From an uncultured Clostridium sp. (lineage in GTDB: Bacteria > Bacillota > Clostridia > Lachnospirales > Lachnospiraceae): a stretch of 28,097 bases of DNA. Location of the stretch: the NCBI GenBank assembly GCA_900541315.1, contig UQJF01000024.1, forward strand, positions 1-28,097, in the 5' to 3' direction. Position numbers and translations under genes: made by a program. The notes beneath the pieces are model-generated. The model saw only the letters and a list, made by a program, of their open reading frames with translations, did no database searches and was not told where the DNA came from. Below are positions 17,339-28,034 of the stretch, piece by piece. Each line of letters begins with the position of its first letter. Position 1 is the first letter of the stretch.

Positions 17339-17902
17339 CTATTTCTCTGTGATCTCAAATATCTTCCAGCCCTTCCGGCCATGTCCCACTGCATACTGCC
17401 TTGTCACATTTTCCTTTATTTCATCCGGCCACTGCTCATCTAAGGAAACCTGGACTACTTTATAGGAAGTATAACCAAGAAGTGTAGCCTGGTTGTCATA
17501 CAGGGATTTTTCTTCCCCATATTCCTCTTCAGATAAAGTCTTAAAACCATGTACCAGAACATCCAGTGGATAAATGCCGTTCTCAAAATCAGCCTTCATA
17601 ACATCAAAAGGAACATTTTTTGTCTGGTCGGCAGAAAGGAGCTTCTCACTTTCCTCATACTGGGCCATTGCATTATAGCGCAGATACATTCCCACTGCCT
17701 GCTCTGCTTCACCTACAGGCATAGACTCAAACTTAATATGCCTTGGCTTTCCCTCATCTGTAATGGTATATTCCTGATTTAAGCGGTTTAATGCCTCGTC
17801 CCGGCTGTGGGATGCAATAGCAAGCATTAACCCGAAACCTACCACTGTCAGAATAAATATCTTCCAGGGCGGCACTGTATTTTTTCTCTTTTTGATCAGC
17901 AT
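17339..17902 (-). CDS. Membrane-anchored protein of unknown function after dnaJ
   Basis: A 187-aa protein. After a short basic N-terminus (MLIKKRKNTVPPWK) comes one hydrophobic segment (about residues 15-30, FILTVVGFGLMLAIA), so residues 35-187 should lie outside the membrane. The soluble part has alternating helices and strands and ends YAVGHGRKGWKIFEITEK, similar in style to NTF2-like or DUF-type lipoprotein domains of Clostridia, but I cannot name the family. The start ATG is 35 bases after the dnaJ stop, and a terminator follows, so it is probably the last gene of the chaperone operon. Whether it responds to heat shock with dnaJ or has a further promoter is not visible. Confidence 0.8.
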   Translation of the reverse strand: MLIKKRKNTVPPWKIFILTVVGFGLMLAIASHSRDEALNRLNQEYTITDEGKPRHIKFESMPVGEAEQAVGMYLRYNAMAQYEESEKLLSADQTKNVPFDVMKADFENGIYPLDVLVHGFKTLSEEEYGEEKSLYDNQATLLGYTSYKVVQVSLDEQWPDEIKENVTRQYAVGHGRKGWKIFEITEK

Positions 17903-17937
17903 CCTGCAGCAGTTCTCCTTTTTTAACCCTTGTTAGT

Positions 17938-19080
17938 CTATTTAAAAAGTCCTTTTTTCTTTGGCTTCTCTTCTTCCGGTTCAATTCCATTCATCAGGTC
18001 ATCATAGCGCTTTAAGGCATCCTTCTGGGCCTGGTTCATACGCTCTGGCACTTTAACTACCAGTGTTACATAATGATCGCCGCGCACATTGCGGTTGCGC
18101 AGAGAAGGAACACCTTTGCCCTTTAAACGTACCTTGGTATCTGTCTGGGTGCCTGGTTTTACTTCGTACTCTACTTCGCCGTCTACGGTCTTAATACGGA
18201 TCGGGCCGCCTAACGCAGCCTTTGCAAAGGAAATCGGTACAGTAGAATAAATACTGGTGTCCTGACGTTTGAAGATCGGATGCTGGGATACAACTGCCTC
18301 TACTAACAGGTCACCTCTCTCGCCGCCATTTGTTCCCGGCTCACCGCCGCCAGCCATACGGATGCACTGGCCATTGTCAATACCTGCAGGAATAGAAACT
18401 TTAAATTTCTTACGGACAGTCTTGTATCCGGTACCATAACAGTTAGGGCATTTTTCCTTAATGACTTTACCTGTACCATTACACTCCGGACAGGTCTGCA
18501 CATTCTGGACCTGACCAAAGAAAGACTGCTGTGTATACATGATCTTACCTTTACCATTACACTTGGTACAGGTCTGTGGGGAAGTACCTGGCTTTGCGCC
18601 AGTCCCGTTACAGCTTGAACATACTTCCTTATAGTTGATCTCAATCTCTTTTTCGCAGCCAAATACAGCTTCCTCAAAGGTAATGCGGACTGCTGTTCTT
18701 ACATTTGCACCCTTCATAGGACCGCTTCTTGATCTGGAACGGCCGCCGCCGAAAATATCACCGAAAATATCCCCAAAGATATCTCCCATATCTCCGCCAT
18801 TGAAATCAAAGCCGCCGAAACCGCCGCCATAACCGGCACCACCGCCCTGCTCAAATGCAGCATGGCCGAACTGGTCGTACTGCTGACGTTTCTGAGGATC
18901 GCTCAGTACGCTGTATGCCTCTGAAGCTTCCTTAAACTTTGCCTCTGCCTCCTTATCACCAGGATTTGCATCAGGATGGTATTTCTTGGCAAGTTTTCTG
19001 TATGCTTTTTTCAGGGTATCTTCATCAGCGTCTTTTGAAACACCCAGAACTTCATAGTAATCTCTTTTATTCTCTGCCAT
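17938..19080 (-). CDS. dnaJ: Chaperone protein DnaJ (Hsp40)
   Basis: A 380-aa type I DnaJ, the co-chaperone that delivers substrates to DnaK and stimulates its ATPase. The J domain is at residues 6-70 with HPD at 35-37. The Gly/Phe region (76-125) contains a small tandem repeat, [12 protein letters not shown]. Four CxxCxGxG zinc motifs begin at about C154, C171, C197 and C211. The C-terminal substrate-binding beta domains and a Lys-rich tail follow. Length is normal. AGAGGT precedes the ATG. It is downstream of dnaK in the hrcA-grpE-dnaK-dnaJ order, separated from dnaK by a 182-base spacer with two inverted repeats. Confidence 0.98.
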   Translation of the reverse strand: MAENKRDYYEVLGVSKDADEDTLKKAYRKLAKKYHPDANPGDKEAEAKFKEASEAYSVLSDPQKRQQYDQFGHAAFEQGGGAGYGGGFGGFDFNGGDMGDIFGDIFGDIFGGGRSRSRSGPMKGANVRTAVRITFEEAVFGCEKEIEINYKEVCSSCNGTGAKPGTSPQTCTKCNGKGKIMYTQQSFFGQVQNVQTCPECNGTGKVIKEKCPNCYGTGYKTVRKKFKVSIPAGIDNGQCIRMAGGGEPGTNGGERGDLLVEAVVSQHPIFKRQDTSIYSTVPISFAKAALGGPIRIKTVDGEVEYEVKPGTQTDTKVRLKGKGVPSLRNRNVRGDHYVTLVVKVPERMNQAQKDALKRYDDLMNGIEPEEEKPKKKGLFK

Positions 19081-19140
19081 GTTGTTTACCTCTTATCACT
19101 GCTATTCTTTCTCGATCAGGCCGAATTTGCCCTTTGTTTA

Positions 19141-19192
19141 AACAGACGGTAAGGCCCGGAAGGGGATTTATCCCCTCTCGGACCCGTCCGTT
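19141..19192 (-). other. Long imperfect hairpin between dnaK and dnaJ
   Basis: In the dnaK-to-dnaJ transcript a 52-base segment folds on itself. The outer arms AACGGACGG and CCGTCTGTT pair with one G-U. The inner arms GGTCCGAGAGGGGA and TCCCCTTCCGGGCC pair with one mismatch and two wobbles around a TAAA loop. No T-run follows, so it is not a classical terminator. It could be an RNA-stability or processing element that sets the DnaK/DnaJ ratio. Confidence 0.55.
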
Positions 19193-19251
19193 AGTTCAGA
19201 CATGCTGACTTGCAACACACTTTCCTGTCCAAAATGGCGCATGTCTGAACT
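19193..19251. repeat. Intergenic palindromic repeat, copy A (short form)
   Basis: Perfect 12-bp arms AGTTCAGACATG (19193-19204) and CATGTCTGAACT (19240-19251) enclose CTTGCAACACACT. The 43 bases from 19209 to 19251 align without gaps to 23975-24017, by my count 33 of 43 identical. It lies in the dnaK-dnaJ spacer just upstream of the 52-base hairpin. Confidence 0.7.
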
Positions 19252-19262
19252 GTTATATAATC

Positions 19263-21149
<1,887 letters not shown>

Positions 21150-21209
21150 TTATATATGTTTAATGAAAATTGTCAATATTTAATTGTTCCACTCAACCTA
21201 CGGCTCGTG

Positions 21210-21264
21210 AAAGACCTCGCCTAGTTTCGGGAACGACTTTCGCACTAAACTCGAAAAGACCTCG
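21210..21264. repeat. Short direct repeat in the grpE-dnaK spacer
   Basis: AAAGACCTCG occurs at 21210-21219 and again at 21255-21264, each within a similar context (CGTGAAAGACCTCGCCTAG and CTCGAAAAGACCTCGTTAAG). The rest of the 144-base spacer contains no gene. The repeat may be part of an RNA structure, but no clear long stem was found. Confidence 0.4.
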
Positions 21265-21278
21265 TTAAGTGCTAGGTG

Positions 21279-21881
21279 TCAGTTTGCTACTTTTACCATG
21301 CTGTGTCTTACAACGCTGTCACGGTACATATAGCCTTTTTGAAGTTCCTCAGCTACAATATTCTCTCCGAAATTTTCATCTTCCACATGCATCACTGCAT
21401 TATGGAAGTTAGGATCGAATGGCTGTCCGGCTGCCTCAATAGCTTTCACACCGGCGTCTTCTAAGACTTTCTGGAACTGCTTATATATTTTTTCCATTCC
21501 CTCAGCAAAAGCTGTATTTTTTTCGCTCTCCGGAATAGAAGCTAAGCCTCTTTCAAAATTATCAATTACCGGAAGCATACGCTCGATGATGTCTTTTGCA
21601 CCCATCTCATACATGGTGGATTTTTCTTTTTCCGTTCTCTTGCGGAAATTGTCAAATTCAGCCATCTGGCGTTTTACCCGGTCGGTCAGTTCTTCTATTT
21701 TTTCATCCTTAGGATCTTTTTTCTTTTTAAAGAAACCCTCTTTCTCAGGTGCCTTCTCCTTGGTTTCCTCTTCTGCACTGGCTTCAGTGTTTTCAGAAGC
21801 AGACTCCTCAGAAACTTCCTGTTCCATATTGGACGGATCCTTCAGATCTTCTTTCTTCATTTCTTCACTCACTGCTATCAC
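21279..21881 (-). CDS. grpE: Nucleotide exchange factor GrpE
   Basis: A 200-aa GrpE that releases ADP from DnaK. An acidic, low-complexity N-terminus rich in Glu, Ser and Lys precedes a long helix (KDEKIEELTDRVKRQMAEFDNF region, about 55-95). The signature RKRTEKEK...DIIERMLPVIDNFERGL follows, then the C-terminal beta domain (PFDPNFHNAVMHVED, VVAEELQKGY). The frame opens at GTG 21881, whose GTGA overlaps the hrcA stop. A second GTG at 21872 follows AAAGGTGA by a good distance and is an equally reasonable start. Either way it is translationally coupled to hrcA. Confidence 0.97.
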   Translation of the reverse strand: MIAVSEEMKKEDLKDPSNMEQEVSEESASENTEASAEEETKEKAPEKEGFFKKKKDPKDEKIEELTDRVKRQMAEFDNFRKRTEKEKSTMYEMGAKDIIERMLPVIDNFERGLASIPESEKNTAFAEGMEKIYKQFQKVLEDAGVKAIEAAGQPFDPNFHNAVMHVEDENFGENIVAEELQKGYMYRDSVVRHSMVKVAN

Positions 21882-22924
21882 CTTTCATCCTTTTTAAATG
21901 CTTCATCCAGCTGGTTCATAAGATTTTTCAAAGTTCCAAGAACTTTTTCGTAATCCATTCTCTTAGGACCGATAATACCTACGGTTCCACGAAGTCCCCC
22001 GCCCAGATCATAATTGGCTGTGACCACGCTGCAGTCCTTCATGGACTGGATCGGTGTTTCATCACCAATGTATACCTGGATGCCTCCTTCGCCCTGCTGG
22101 TCTGCGTTCACATCGGAAACAAACTCCTGCAGCACTTCTTTTTGTTCTAATGTTCCGATCAGCTTGCTGGCCTTTTCTCCTTCAGCCAGTTCCGGATACC
22201 GGAAAATGTTGGTAGCACCACTGGTATAGATCTGCAGGTCCTCTCCGCCGGCCTTAATTGCTTCGGCGACTTCATTCAGTACCAGCTCGATCACCTTGCT
22301 GTGAATGCCTGCATCTTCTTTCAGCTTGCTGATAATTCCAAGATTGATCTCTTCAATGGTCAGTCCGTTTAAGCTGCTGTTTAAGAGGATGTTCAGATTA
22401 AGAAGTTCCTGTTCCCCAAGATCTTCGCCAATATCGATCATGGTATTCTTGATGATGTTTCCCTCAACTACTACTACTACCAGAAGCTTATTTGCTTCCA
22501 CTCTGGAAAGCTGTATGAATTTCAGCTTTGTTTTGTGGTAGCTGGGACCGCTGATCATCGCTGCATAATTGGTATTTGCTGCAAGAGCCTGAGCCATTTT
22601 CTTAAGAACCAGTTCCAGTTTATCTACCTTCTGGACCATTACATCCTTAAACTCTGTGACTTCATTCTCTTTCTCCTGCATGATCTGGTCAACATAGAAC
22701 CTGTATCCCTTATCAGAGGGAATACGTCCTGCGGAAGTATGTGGCTGGATAATGTAGCCCATCTCTTCTAGGTCTGACATCTCATTGCGGATGGTGGCAG
22801 AACTGAGTTTCAGTTCCGAATACTTGGAAATCGTTCGGGAACCCACCGGCTCGCCTGTTTCCAGATAAGTCTTTATGATCGCTTTTAATATAGTGACCTT
22901 ACGCTCATCCAACTGCGCATCCAT
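21878..22924 (-). CDS. hrcA: Heat-inducible transcription repressor HrcA
   Basis: A 348-aa repressor of class I heat-shock genes that binds the CIRCE operator and depends on GroEL in known systems. The N-terminal winged helix has the typical LDERKVTILKAIIKTYLETG, SSATIRNEMSDLEEMGYI and TSAGRIPSDKGYRFYVD. A GAF-like domain and the family insert follow, ending DLGGGLRGTVGIIGPKRMDYEKV. ATG 22924 is chosen over an upstream ATG at 22966 because AGGAGG (22934-22939) lies 9 bases before it and the upstream codons overlap the CIRCE. It is the first gene of the operon and autoregulated through that operator. Confidence 0.97.
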   Translation of the reverse strand: MDAQLDERKVTILKAIIKTYLETGEPVGSRTISKYSELKLSSATIRNEMSDLEEMGYIIQPHTSAGRIPSDKGYRFYVDQIMQEKENEVTEFKDVMVQKVDKLELVLKKMAQALAANTNYAAMISGPSYHKTKLKFIQLSRVEANKLLVVVVVEGNIIKNTMIDIGEDLGEQELLNLNILLNSSLNGLTIEEINLGIISKLKEDAGIHSKVIELVLNEVAEAIKAGGEDLQIYTSGATNIFRYPELAEGEKASKLIGTLEQKEVLQEFVSDVNADQQGEGGIQVYIGDETPIQSMKDCSVVTANYDLGGGLRGTVGIIGPKRMDYEKVLGTLKNLMNQLDEAFKKDER

Positions 22925-22959
22925 GTATTCCTGCCTCCTGTTCGCTTTCTTTGCGATTA

Positions 22960-22986
22960 TTAGCACTCAACTTATTGGAGTGCTAA
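22960..22986. promoter_or_regulatory. CIRCE operator (HrcA binding site)
   Basis: TTAGCACTC, nine bases (AACTTATTG), GAGTGCTAA: a perfect match to the CIRCE consensus. It sits in the 5' leader of hrcA, just downstream of the predicted start of transcription, where bound HrcA would block the operon. Confidence 0.98.
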
Positions 22987-23000
22987 CATCTACATTGCAT

Positions 23001-23029
23001 AATATATTCCTTTATAAGGGATTTGTCAA
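23001..23029 (-). promoter_or_regulatory. Sigma-A promoter of the hrcA-grpE-dnaK-dnaJ operon
   Basis: On the minus strand TTGACA (23024-23029, perfect -35) and TATATT (23001-23006) are separated by 17 bases. Transcription would begin near 22994, with the CIRCE starting about 8 bases later. The 314-base region between hrcA and the divergent 3D-domain gene contains only this promoter, the CIRCE and the opposite promoter. Confidence 0.85.
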
Positions 23030-23105
23030 GGGCTTTTTGACGCTTTTTGTATTTTTCTTGACAAAAATAAAAAACTATGATAAATATCACATTATCGTTC
23101 ATATA

Positions 23106-23133
23106 TTGCAAAAGTGTTACATATATTTATAAT
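23106..23133 (+). promoter_or_regulatory. Predicted promoter of the 3D-domain gene
   Basis: TTGCAA (23106-23111), a 16-base spacer and a perfect TATAAT (23128-23133). The start of transcription would be near 23140, giving a leader of about 100 bases before the ATG at 23239. A TTGACA at 23058-23063 lacks a good -10 at the right distance. Confidence 0.6.
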
Positions 23134-23238
23134 GTGTTAATAATTCATTGCAAATATTATGCAGCACCGTGAACGGAGCAGTCCTTTATGTGCTTCCCGG
23201 AGTACATGTGTCCTTTCCGACTGCAAAAGGAGGTAGAA

Positions 23239-23718
23239 ATGAACATGAAGAAACTATTAACCACGACTTTTATCACTGCATTTTTTATAATCAGTTCTGC
23301 TTTTTTTGCCAGTGCAGAAGAAACTGATCTTTCTGAACCGGTACAGCAGACAGAAGAAGCTGCAAATGATCAGGGGCAGCAGGAAACAGAAGCCGCCAAA
23401 ACCACTGAAGAACCAGCTTCCCATCTGGTTTCCCTTGGTGTTTTTAAGACCACCGGCTACTGCCCATGCCGCCACTGTTCTGCAGGTTGGGGCAGAAGTA
23501 CCAGCACCGGTGCTGTTGCCAGCTCCCGTCACACTATTGCCGTTGACCCAAGAGTTATCCCTTATGGAACCCAGGTTATGATCAACGGAGTGGTATATAC
23601 AGCTGAAGATAAAGGCGGCGGTGTCCGTGGACATCATATTGATATATTTTTTGACACACATACGGAAACAAGACAGCATGGAGTACAGAATGCTGAAGTT
23701 TTCTTATTAACTGCATAG
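23239..23718 (+). CDS. Secreted 3D (Asp-Asp-Asp) domain protein
   Basis: A 159-aa exported protein. The signal peptide (NMKKLLTTTFITAFFI..., cleavage near ASA-EE, residues 27-29) is followed by an acidic Gln/Glu-rich linker (about 30-70) and a C-terminal 3D domain (about 75-159). The domain has TTGYCPCRHCSAGWG, STGAVASS, the aspartates of AVDPRVIPYG and AEDKGGGVRGHHIDIFF, and ends AEVFLLTA. 3D domains have the double-psi barrel fold of MltA-like lytic transglycosylases, so a role in cell-wall cleavage is likely. The start ATG follows a perfect AGGAGG (23228-23233); a second ATG two codons later is possible. The gene is monocistronic, with its own promoter and terminator. Confidence 0.9.
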   Translation: MNMKKLLTTTFITAFFIISSAFFASAEETDLSEPVQQTEEAANDQGQQETEAAKTTEEPASHLVSLGVFKTTGYCPCRHCSAGWGRSTSTGAVASSRHTIAVDPRVIPYGTQVMINGVVYTAEDKGGGVRGHHIDIFFDTHTETRQHGVQNAEVFLLTA

Positions 23719-23806
23719 GTGCAAAAGCCTGCTCACTTTCGGCAATGACAGCAGGAATACTTACAAAAGCTGTCACCGGCAGCTTCTTCCATATGCATGG
23801 CAGCTA

Positions 23807-23853
23807 AAAAACACGGTTCAGGAAGCATTTTTTCTTTCCTGAACCGTGTTTTT
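23807..23853 (+). terminator. Strong Rho-independent terminator after the 3D-domain gene
   Basis: A perfect 18-bp stem (AAAAACACGGTTCAGGAA at 23807-23824 with its complement at 23836-23853), an 11-base loop and a terminal run of five T. The A-run on the other side means it could also work in the reverse direction, though no minus-strand gene is next to it. Confidence 0.92.
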
Positions 23854-23867
23854 CTATACATATTTTG

Positions 23868-24022
23868 GTTACAGTTCAGCCATGACATCTTCTTGTTTCC
23901 ATATTCATGAAAACAAGAAGCTTGGTGGTTCCACCATATGCTGATTTGGATGAGAAAGTGCTTATGCAAGCAAGCTTGCAACACACTCCCTCATTCAAAC
24001 CAGCGCATGGCTGAACTGTAAC
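23868..24022. repeat. Intergenic palindromic repeat, copy B (long form)
   Basis: Perfect 17-bp outer arms GTTACAGTTCAGCCATG (23868-23884) and CATGGCTGAACTGTAAC (24006-24022) enclose further hairpins: CTTCTTGTTT/AAACAAGAAG (23889-23920), TGGTGG/CCACCA (23923-23936) and TGCAAGC/GCTTGCA around 23965-23980. Bases 23975-24017 align with copy A at 19209-19251. The nested palindromes suggest a MITE- or REP-like element that forms a branched structure. Confidence 0.7.
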
Positions 24023-24051
24023 AAAAGTAAAGATCTAAAAGGAAATGCCCC

Positions 24052-24080
24052 TTGCTTATGGGGAGAGATACAGGTATATT
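24052..24080 (+). promoter_or_regulatory. Predicted promoter of tilS-hpt-ftsH
   Basis: TTGCTT (24052-24057) and TATATT (24075-24080) with a 17-base spacer lie about 85 bases upstream of tilS. The -35 match is weak (3/6), the -10 is good (5/6). Confidence 0.4.
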
Positions 24081-24164
24081 AAAAGTGCGCGAAAGCAGCA
24101 TAGCTGTAATAAAGGCAGATATGGTGCAGACAAATAGAAAAAGCGCAGGAGAAATAAGATCATC

Positions 24165-25559
24165 ATGGAGAAGCTGAAACAGAAAGTAAGGCAGACCATA
24201 AAAGAACATCATATGCTGCAGCCAGGTGATCCTGTGATCATTGCGCTGTCCGGCGGGGCAGACTCTGTCTGCCTTTTAAGTCTGCTTGCAGATATGAGAG
24301 AGGAATTTGGATTAAAGCTTAGGTCTTTGCATGTACACCATGGTCTTCGCGGGGAAGAAGCGGACCGGGATGCAGCCTTTTCACAAAAAATCAGTGAAGC
24401 TTTTCATGTCCCCTGTCATATGATAAAAGCAGATGTAAAACAATATGCTTCTGAAAATGGGCTGTCAGAAGAAGAGGCCGGACGTCTGATCCGGTATCAG
24501 GCGCTGGAAGAAACTGGAAAAAACTGGGAAAAAGAAACAAAAAGACCGGTTAAAATAGCAGTGGCCCATCACAGCCGGGATCAGGCAGAGACTATTTTGC
24601 TGAATTTATTCCGTGGAAGCGGGCTTGGAGGTTTAAAAGGCATTCCTTATGTACGGGAAAACATTATAAGACCTCTTTTAGATGCAGAGAAGGAAGAGAT
24701 ACTGGCATATCTGGAAGAAAAGGAAATTTCCTGGGTCAATGATTCCAGCAATGATACGGATCATTATGCAAGAAACCGCATCCGCAGTCATATCCTTCCG
24801 GCTGTTAAAGAAGAGATAACCACCGGGGCGGAAGCGGGGATACGAAGGGCCGGATATCTGGCAGGAATGGCAGATGCCTATTTAAAAAAACAGGCAAAAG
24901 AATGGATCAGGGAGCAGGTCACATTGGCAGATGATCACTGTATGATCCCGGAAGAACCATTTAAACAGGCAGACCCGGTGATCCAGCTGTACAGCATCAT
25001 GGAACTTTTAAAACAATATGCCGGATCGGCAAAAGATCTGAGCCTGGTCCACGGGGAACAGACGGCAGAGTTGTTTGGGAAGCAGACGGGACGCAGGATC
25101 AGCCTTCCTTATGGCCTACAGGCAGAAAAAGTATATGCCGGGGTAAAGATCGGGGTACATGAAAATACCGGGAAAAATAAAGGATCAGATGGCACTGTAA
25201 AAGAAACGTTAAAAACTTCCCTTCCGGAGCCGGAATTTGAGGTTTTTTCTTATGAAAAAGCCATGGAATTTCCGCAAAAGATGTATACGAAATGGTTTGA
25301 TTGTGATAAAATAAAGGGTACGCCCGTTGTCAGGACCAGGCAGACCGGAGATTATATTATGCTGGATAAAGACCGCAAAAAAGCGCTTCGCCGCTTTATG
25401 ATCGATGAAAAGATACCTGCAGATAAGCGGGATCAGGTGGCACTGCTGGCAGACGGAGACCATATCATGTGGATCATAGGGTGGCGCATTAGCAATTATT
25501 ATAAGATAGGGCCAGATACAAAACGAGTATTACAGGTTAAGATCAAAAACGGAGGATAA
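24165..25559 (+). CDS. tilS: tRNA(Ile)-lysidine synthase TilS
   Basis: A 464-aa enzyme that uses ATP and lysine to turn the wobble C34 of the AUA-reading tRNA-Ile into lysidine; essential in most bacteria. The N-terminal PP-loop is ALSGGADSVCLL (SGGADS 29-34), followed by HVHHGLRGEEADRDA, VAHHSRDQAETILLNLFRGSGLGGLKG and the WVNDSSNDTDHYARNRIR block. The C-terminal domain (about 385-464) carries RQTGDYIMLDKDRKKALRRFMIDEKIP and ends WIIGWRISNYYKI. CAGGAG lies 13 bases before the ATG, a rather long spacing. It begins the tilS-hpt-ftsH run common in Firmicutes; hpt follows after 3 bases. Confidence 0.97.
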   Translation: MEKLKQKVRQTIKEHHMLQPGDPVIIALSGGADSVCLLSLLADMREEFGLKLRSLHVHHGLRGEEADRDAAFSQKISEAFHVPCHMIKADVKQYASENGLSEEEAGRLIRYQALEETGKNWEKETKRPVKIAVAHHSRDQAETILLNLFRGSGLGGLKGIPYVRENIIRPLLDAEKEEILAYLEEKEISWVNDSSNDTDHYARNRIRSHILPAVKEEITTGAEAGIRRAGYLAGMADAYLKKQAKEWIREQVTLADDHCMIPEEPFKQADPVIQLYSIMELLKQYAGSAKDLSLVHGEQTAELFGKQTGRRISLPYGLQAEKVYAGVKIGVHENTGKNKGSDGTVKETLKTSLPEPEFEVFSYEKAMEFPQKMYTKWFDCDKIKGTPVVRTRQTGDYIMLDKDRKKALRRFMIDEKIPADKRDQVALLADGDHIMWIIGWRISNYYKIGPDTKRVLQVKIKNGG

Positions 25560-25562
25560 ATC

Positions 25563-26099
25563 ATGGCAGACAAAATTCGTGTGTTATTAACAGAAGAAGA
25601 AGTAGATAAGCGGATCAATGAGGTAGCAGAGTGCATTAATAAAGATTATGCTGGAAAGAGCATTCACCTGATCTGCATTTTAAAGGGAGGCGTATTTTTC
25701 ACCTGTGAGCTGGCAAAGAGACTGAAAGTGCCGGTTTCTATGGATTTTATGTCCGTATCCAGTTATGGCTCAGGTACTGTATCCAGCGGAGTAGTACGTA
25801 TCATTAAGGATCTTGATGAGCCGTTAGAGGGAAAAGATGTCCTGATCGTAGAAGATATTATTGACTCCGGACGTACTCTGGCATACCTGATCGAGGTATT
25901 AAAGCAGAGAGGACCGAAGGATATCCGTCTGTGTACCCTTCTTGACAAGCCGGAGCGCCGTGTGAAGAAGCAGGTGACTGTAGATTATACATGCTTTACT
26001 ATCCCGGATGAGTTTGTAGTAGGTTATGGTCTGGATTATGACCAGAAATACCGCAACCTGCCATACATCGGCGTGGTAGAGCAGGAGCCTGAACAGTAA
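25563..26099 (+). CDS. hpt: Hypoxanthine phosphoribosyltransferase
   Basis: A 178-aa type I phosphoribosyltransferase for purine salvage, joining hypoxanthine or guanine to PRPP to give IMP or GMP. It has the N-terminal LLTEEEVDKRINEVA, the KGG loop (41-43), the flexible-loop region SVSSYGSGTVSSG, the PRPP-binding VLIVEDIIDSGRTL (93-106) and the C-terminal VVGYGLDYDQKYRNLPYIG. GGAGG precedes the ATG. It sits between tilS and ftsH; in several Firmicutes TilS and HprT act together on ftsH expression, which is known from other organisms and not shown here. Confidence 0.97.
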   Translation: MADKIRVLLTEEEVDKRINEVAECINKDYAGKSIHLICILKGGVFFTCELAKRLKVPVSMDFMSVSSYGSGTVSSGVVRIIKDLDEPLEGKDVLIVEDIIDSGRTLAYLIEVLKQRGPKDIRLCTLLDKPERRVKKQVTVDYTCFTIPDEFVVGYGLDYDQKYRNLPYIGVVEQEPEQ

Positions 26100-26117
26100 A
26101 TTTAAGGAGGCAATTCG

Positions 26118-27959
26118 TTGAGACAGCAACAGACATTCAGAGGTTTTATGTTTATTATCCTGATGCTGTTCCTTCTGATGCTTGCATTGCGTTTTCCGTA
26201 TGCAAGACAGGCAGAGGCGGTGACAGCCCAGGAATTTACCCAGGTTCTGGAAAGCGGAAGCGTGACAGATGCAGTGATCAGTCCAAATCCACAGACACCA
26301 AGCGGATATGTGACAGTTACACTGGCCAATGGTCAGTCCGTCCGCCAGAATGTATCTGACGTAAAAGATGCAGAGCAGCTTTTAAAGGACAATAACATTG
26401 ATTATTCCATGGAGGAAGTACCTCAAGAGAATACACTTCTTACTGTGGTAATGCCTTTCATGCTTTCAATCGTTGTAGTAGTTGTGATCGTTACTATGAT
26501 GAACCGTGGGGCAGCAGGAGGCGGTTCAAATGCCAGAATGATGAATTTTGGCAGAAGCCGTGCAAAGCTCAGCCGTGACAGCAAGGTGAATTTCACTAAT
26601 GTAGCTGGTCTGGAAGAGGAAAAAGAAGAGCTGGAAGAAGTAGTGGATTTCTTAAAAAATCCTCAGAAATACACCAGCGTAGGTGCGCGTATCCCTAAAG
26701 GAATGCTTTTAGTAGGCCCGCCTGGAACCGGTAAAACCCTTCTTGCAAAGGCAGTAGCAGGAGAAGCAGGAGTTCCGTTTTTCTCTATTTCCGGTTCTGA
26801 CTTCGTGGAAATGTTCGTAGGTGTGGGCGCTTCCCGTGTCCGCGATCTGTTTGAAGAAGCAAAGAAAAATGCCCCATGTATCATTTTCATTGACGAGATC
26901 GATGCAGTGGCCCGCCGCAGAGGTACCGGTATGGGCGGCGGACATGATGAAAGAGAGCAGACATTAAACCAGCTTCTGGTTGAGATGGATGGCTTCGGTG
27001 TCAATGAAGGCATCATCGTTATGGCTGCTACCAACCGTGTAGATATCCTTGATTCGGCGATCCTCCGTCCGGGACGTTTTGACCGCAAGGTGGCTGTAGG
27101 CCGTCCGGATGTAAAGGGAAGAGAAGAGATATTAAAGGTACATTCGAAAGAAAAGCCATTAAGTGAAGATGTAGACCTTCACAGAGTAGCACAGACAACT
27201 GCCGGTTTTACAGGCGCAGATCTGGAAAACCTGATGAACGAGGCTGCGATCATCTCTGCAAGAGATAACCGCCGTTTTATCCGTCAGGCAGATATTGACA
27301 AGGCATTTGTAAAGGTTGGCATTGGTGCTGAGAAGAAGAGCCGTGTGATTTCTGAAAAAGACAAGAAGATCACCGCTTATCACGAAGCCGGTCATGCGAT
27401 CCTGTTCCATGTGCTTCCTGATGTAGGACCTGTGCATACAGTTTCCATTATCCCTACAGGTGTTGGTGCAGCCGGTTATACCATGCCGCTACCGGAAAAG
27501 GATGAAATGTTCAATACAAAGGGCAAGATGCTTCAGAATATCATGGTGGATCTGGGAGGACGTATTGCAGAGGAGATCATTTTCAAGGATGTGACCACCG
27601 GAGCTTCCCAGGATATCAAGCAGGCAAGCAAGCTTGCAAGGGCCATGGTCACTCAGTATGGTATGTCTGACCGCGTGGGAATGATCCAGTATGGCAGTGA
27701 TGAGGATGAAGTATTTATCGGCCGCGACCTGGCACACACCAAGTCTTATGGAAATGAGATCGCAGATGTGATCGATGAAGAAGTTAAGCGGATCGTAGAT
27801 GAATGCTACAGCAAGGCGAAAAAAATCATTCTGGAACATGAGGATGTGCTCCACTCCTGTGCTGCTCTTCTTATTGAAAAAGAGAAGATCGGACAGGAAG
27901 AATTTGAAGGATTATTTAAAAATCATGAACCTGTCATGCATAATGACGGTGAGGTGTAA
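26118..27959 (+). CDS. ftsH: ATP-dependent zinc metalloprotease FtsH
   Basis: A 613-aa membrane-bound AAA+ protease that degrades misfolded membrane proteins and regulatory proteins. The start is TTG 26118 with a perfect AAGGAGG seven bases upstream. Transmembrane helix 1 is at about 10-25, the extracytoplasmic domain at 30-105, and transmembrane helix 2 at 106-127. The AAA module has Walker A GPPGTGKT (200-207), Walker B IIFIDE (255-260) and the second region of homology [20 protein letters not shown] (304-323). The zinc protease has HEAGH (422-426) and the third ligand Asp in TGASQDI (about D499). All catalytic residues are present and the length is normal. Confidence 0.98.
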   Translation: MRQQQTFRGFMFIILMLFLLMLALRFPYARQAEAVTAQEFTQVLESGSVTDAVISPNPQTPSGYVTVTLANGQSVRQNVSDVKDAEQLLKDNNIDYSMEEVPQENTLLTVVMPFMLSIVVVVVIVTMMNRGAAGGGSNARMMNFGRSRAKLSRDSKVNFTNVAGLEEEKEELEEVVDFLKNPQKYTSVGARIPKGMLLVGPPGTGKTLLAKAVAGEAGVPFFSISGSDFVEMFVGVGASRVRDLFEEAKKNAPCIIFIDEIDAVARRRGTGMGGGHDEREQTLNQLLVEMDGFGVNEGIIVMAATNRVDILDSAILRPGRFDRKVAVGRPDVKGREEILKVHSKEKPLSEDVDLHRVAQTTAGFTGADLENLMNEAAIISARDNRRFIRQADIDKAFVKVGIGAEKKSRVISEKDKKITAYHEAGHAILFHVLPDVGPVHTVSIIPTGVGAAGYTMPLPEKDEMFNTKGKMLQNIMVDLGGRIAEEIIFKDVTTGASQDIKQASKLARAMVTQYGMSDRVGMIQYGSDEDEVFIGRDLAHTKSYGNEIADVIDEEVKRIVDECYSKAKKIILEHEDVLHSCAALLIEKEKIGQEEFEGLFKNHEPVMHNDGEV

Positions 27960-28034
27960 AACAGGATCAGAAAGTGTCTGTCAATTTTGACAGCAGAAAA
28001 CAGTAAAAAAAATTCATATTTGTGCACACTTTTA

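Larger units (their letters stand above)
23719..24164 (+). other. Gene-free stretch between the 3D-domain gene and tilS
   Basis: These 446 bases contain no supportable gene. They hold the terminator (23807-23853), a palindromic repeat element with nested hairpins (23868-24022) and a predicted promoter for tilS (24052-24080). Confidence 0.7.

Noticed and set aside
23064..23086. Promoter using TTGACA at 23058-23063 for the 3D-domain gene
   Set aside because: The sequence 17 bases downstream (TAAATA) is a poor -10 and TATGAT lies too close. The pair at 23106-23133 is better.
27975..27995. Terminator after ftsH
   Set aside because: CTGTCAATTTTGACAG is a short palindrome but is followed by GCAGAAAACAG and not by a T-run.
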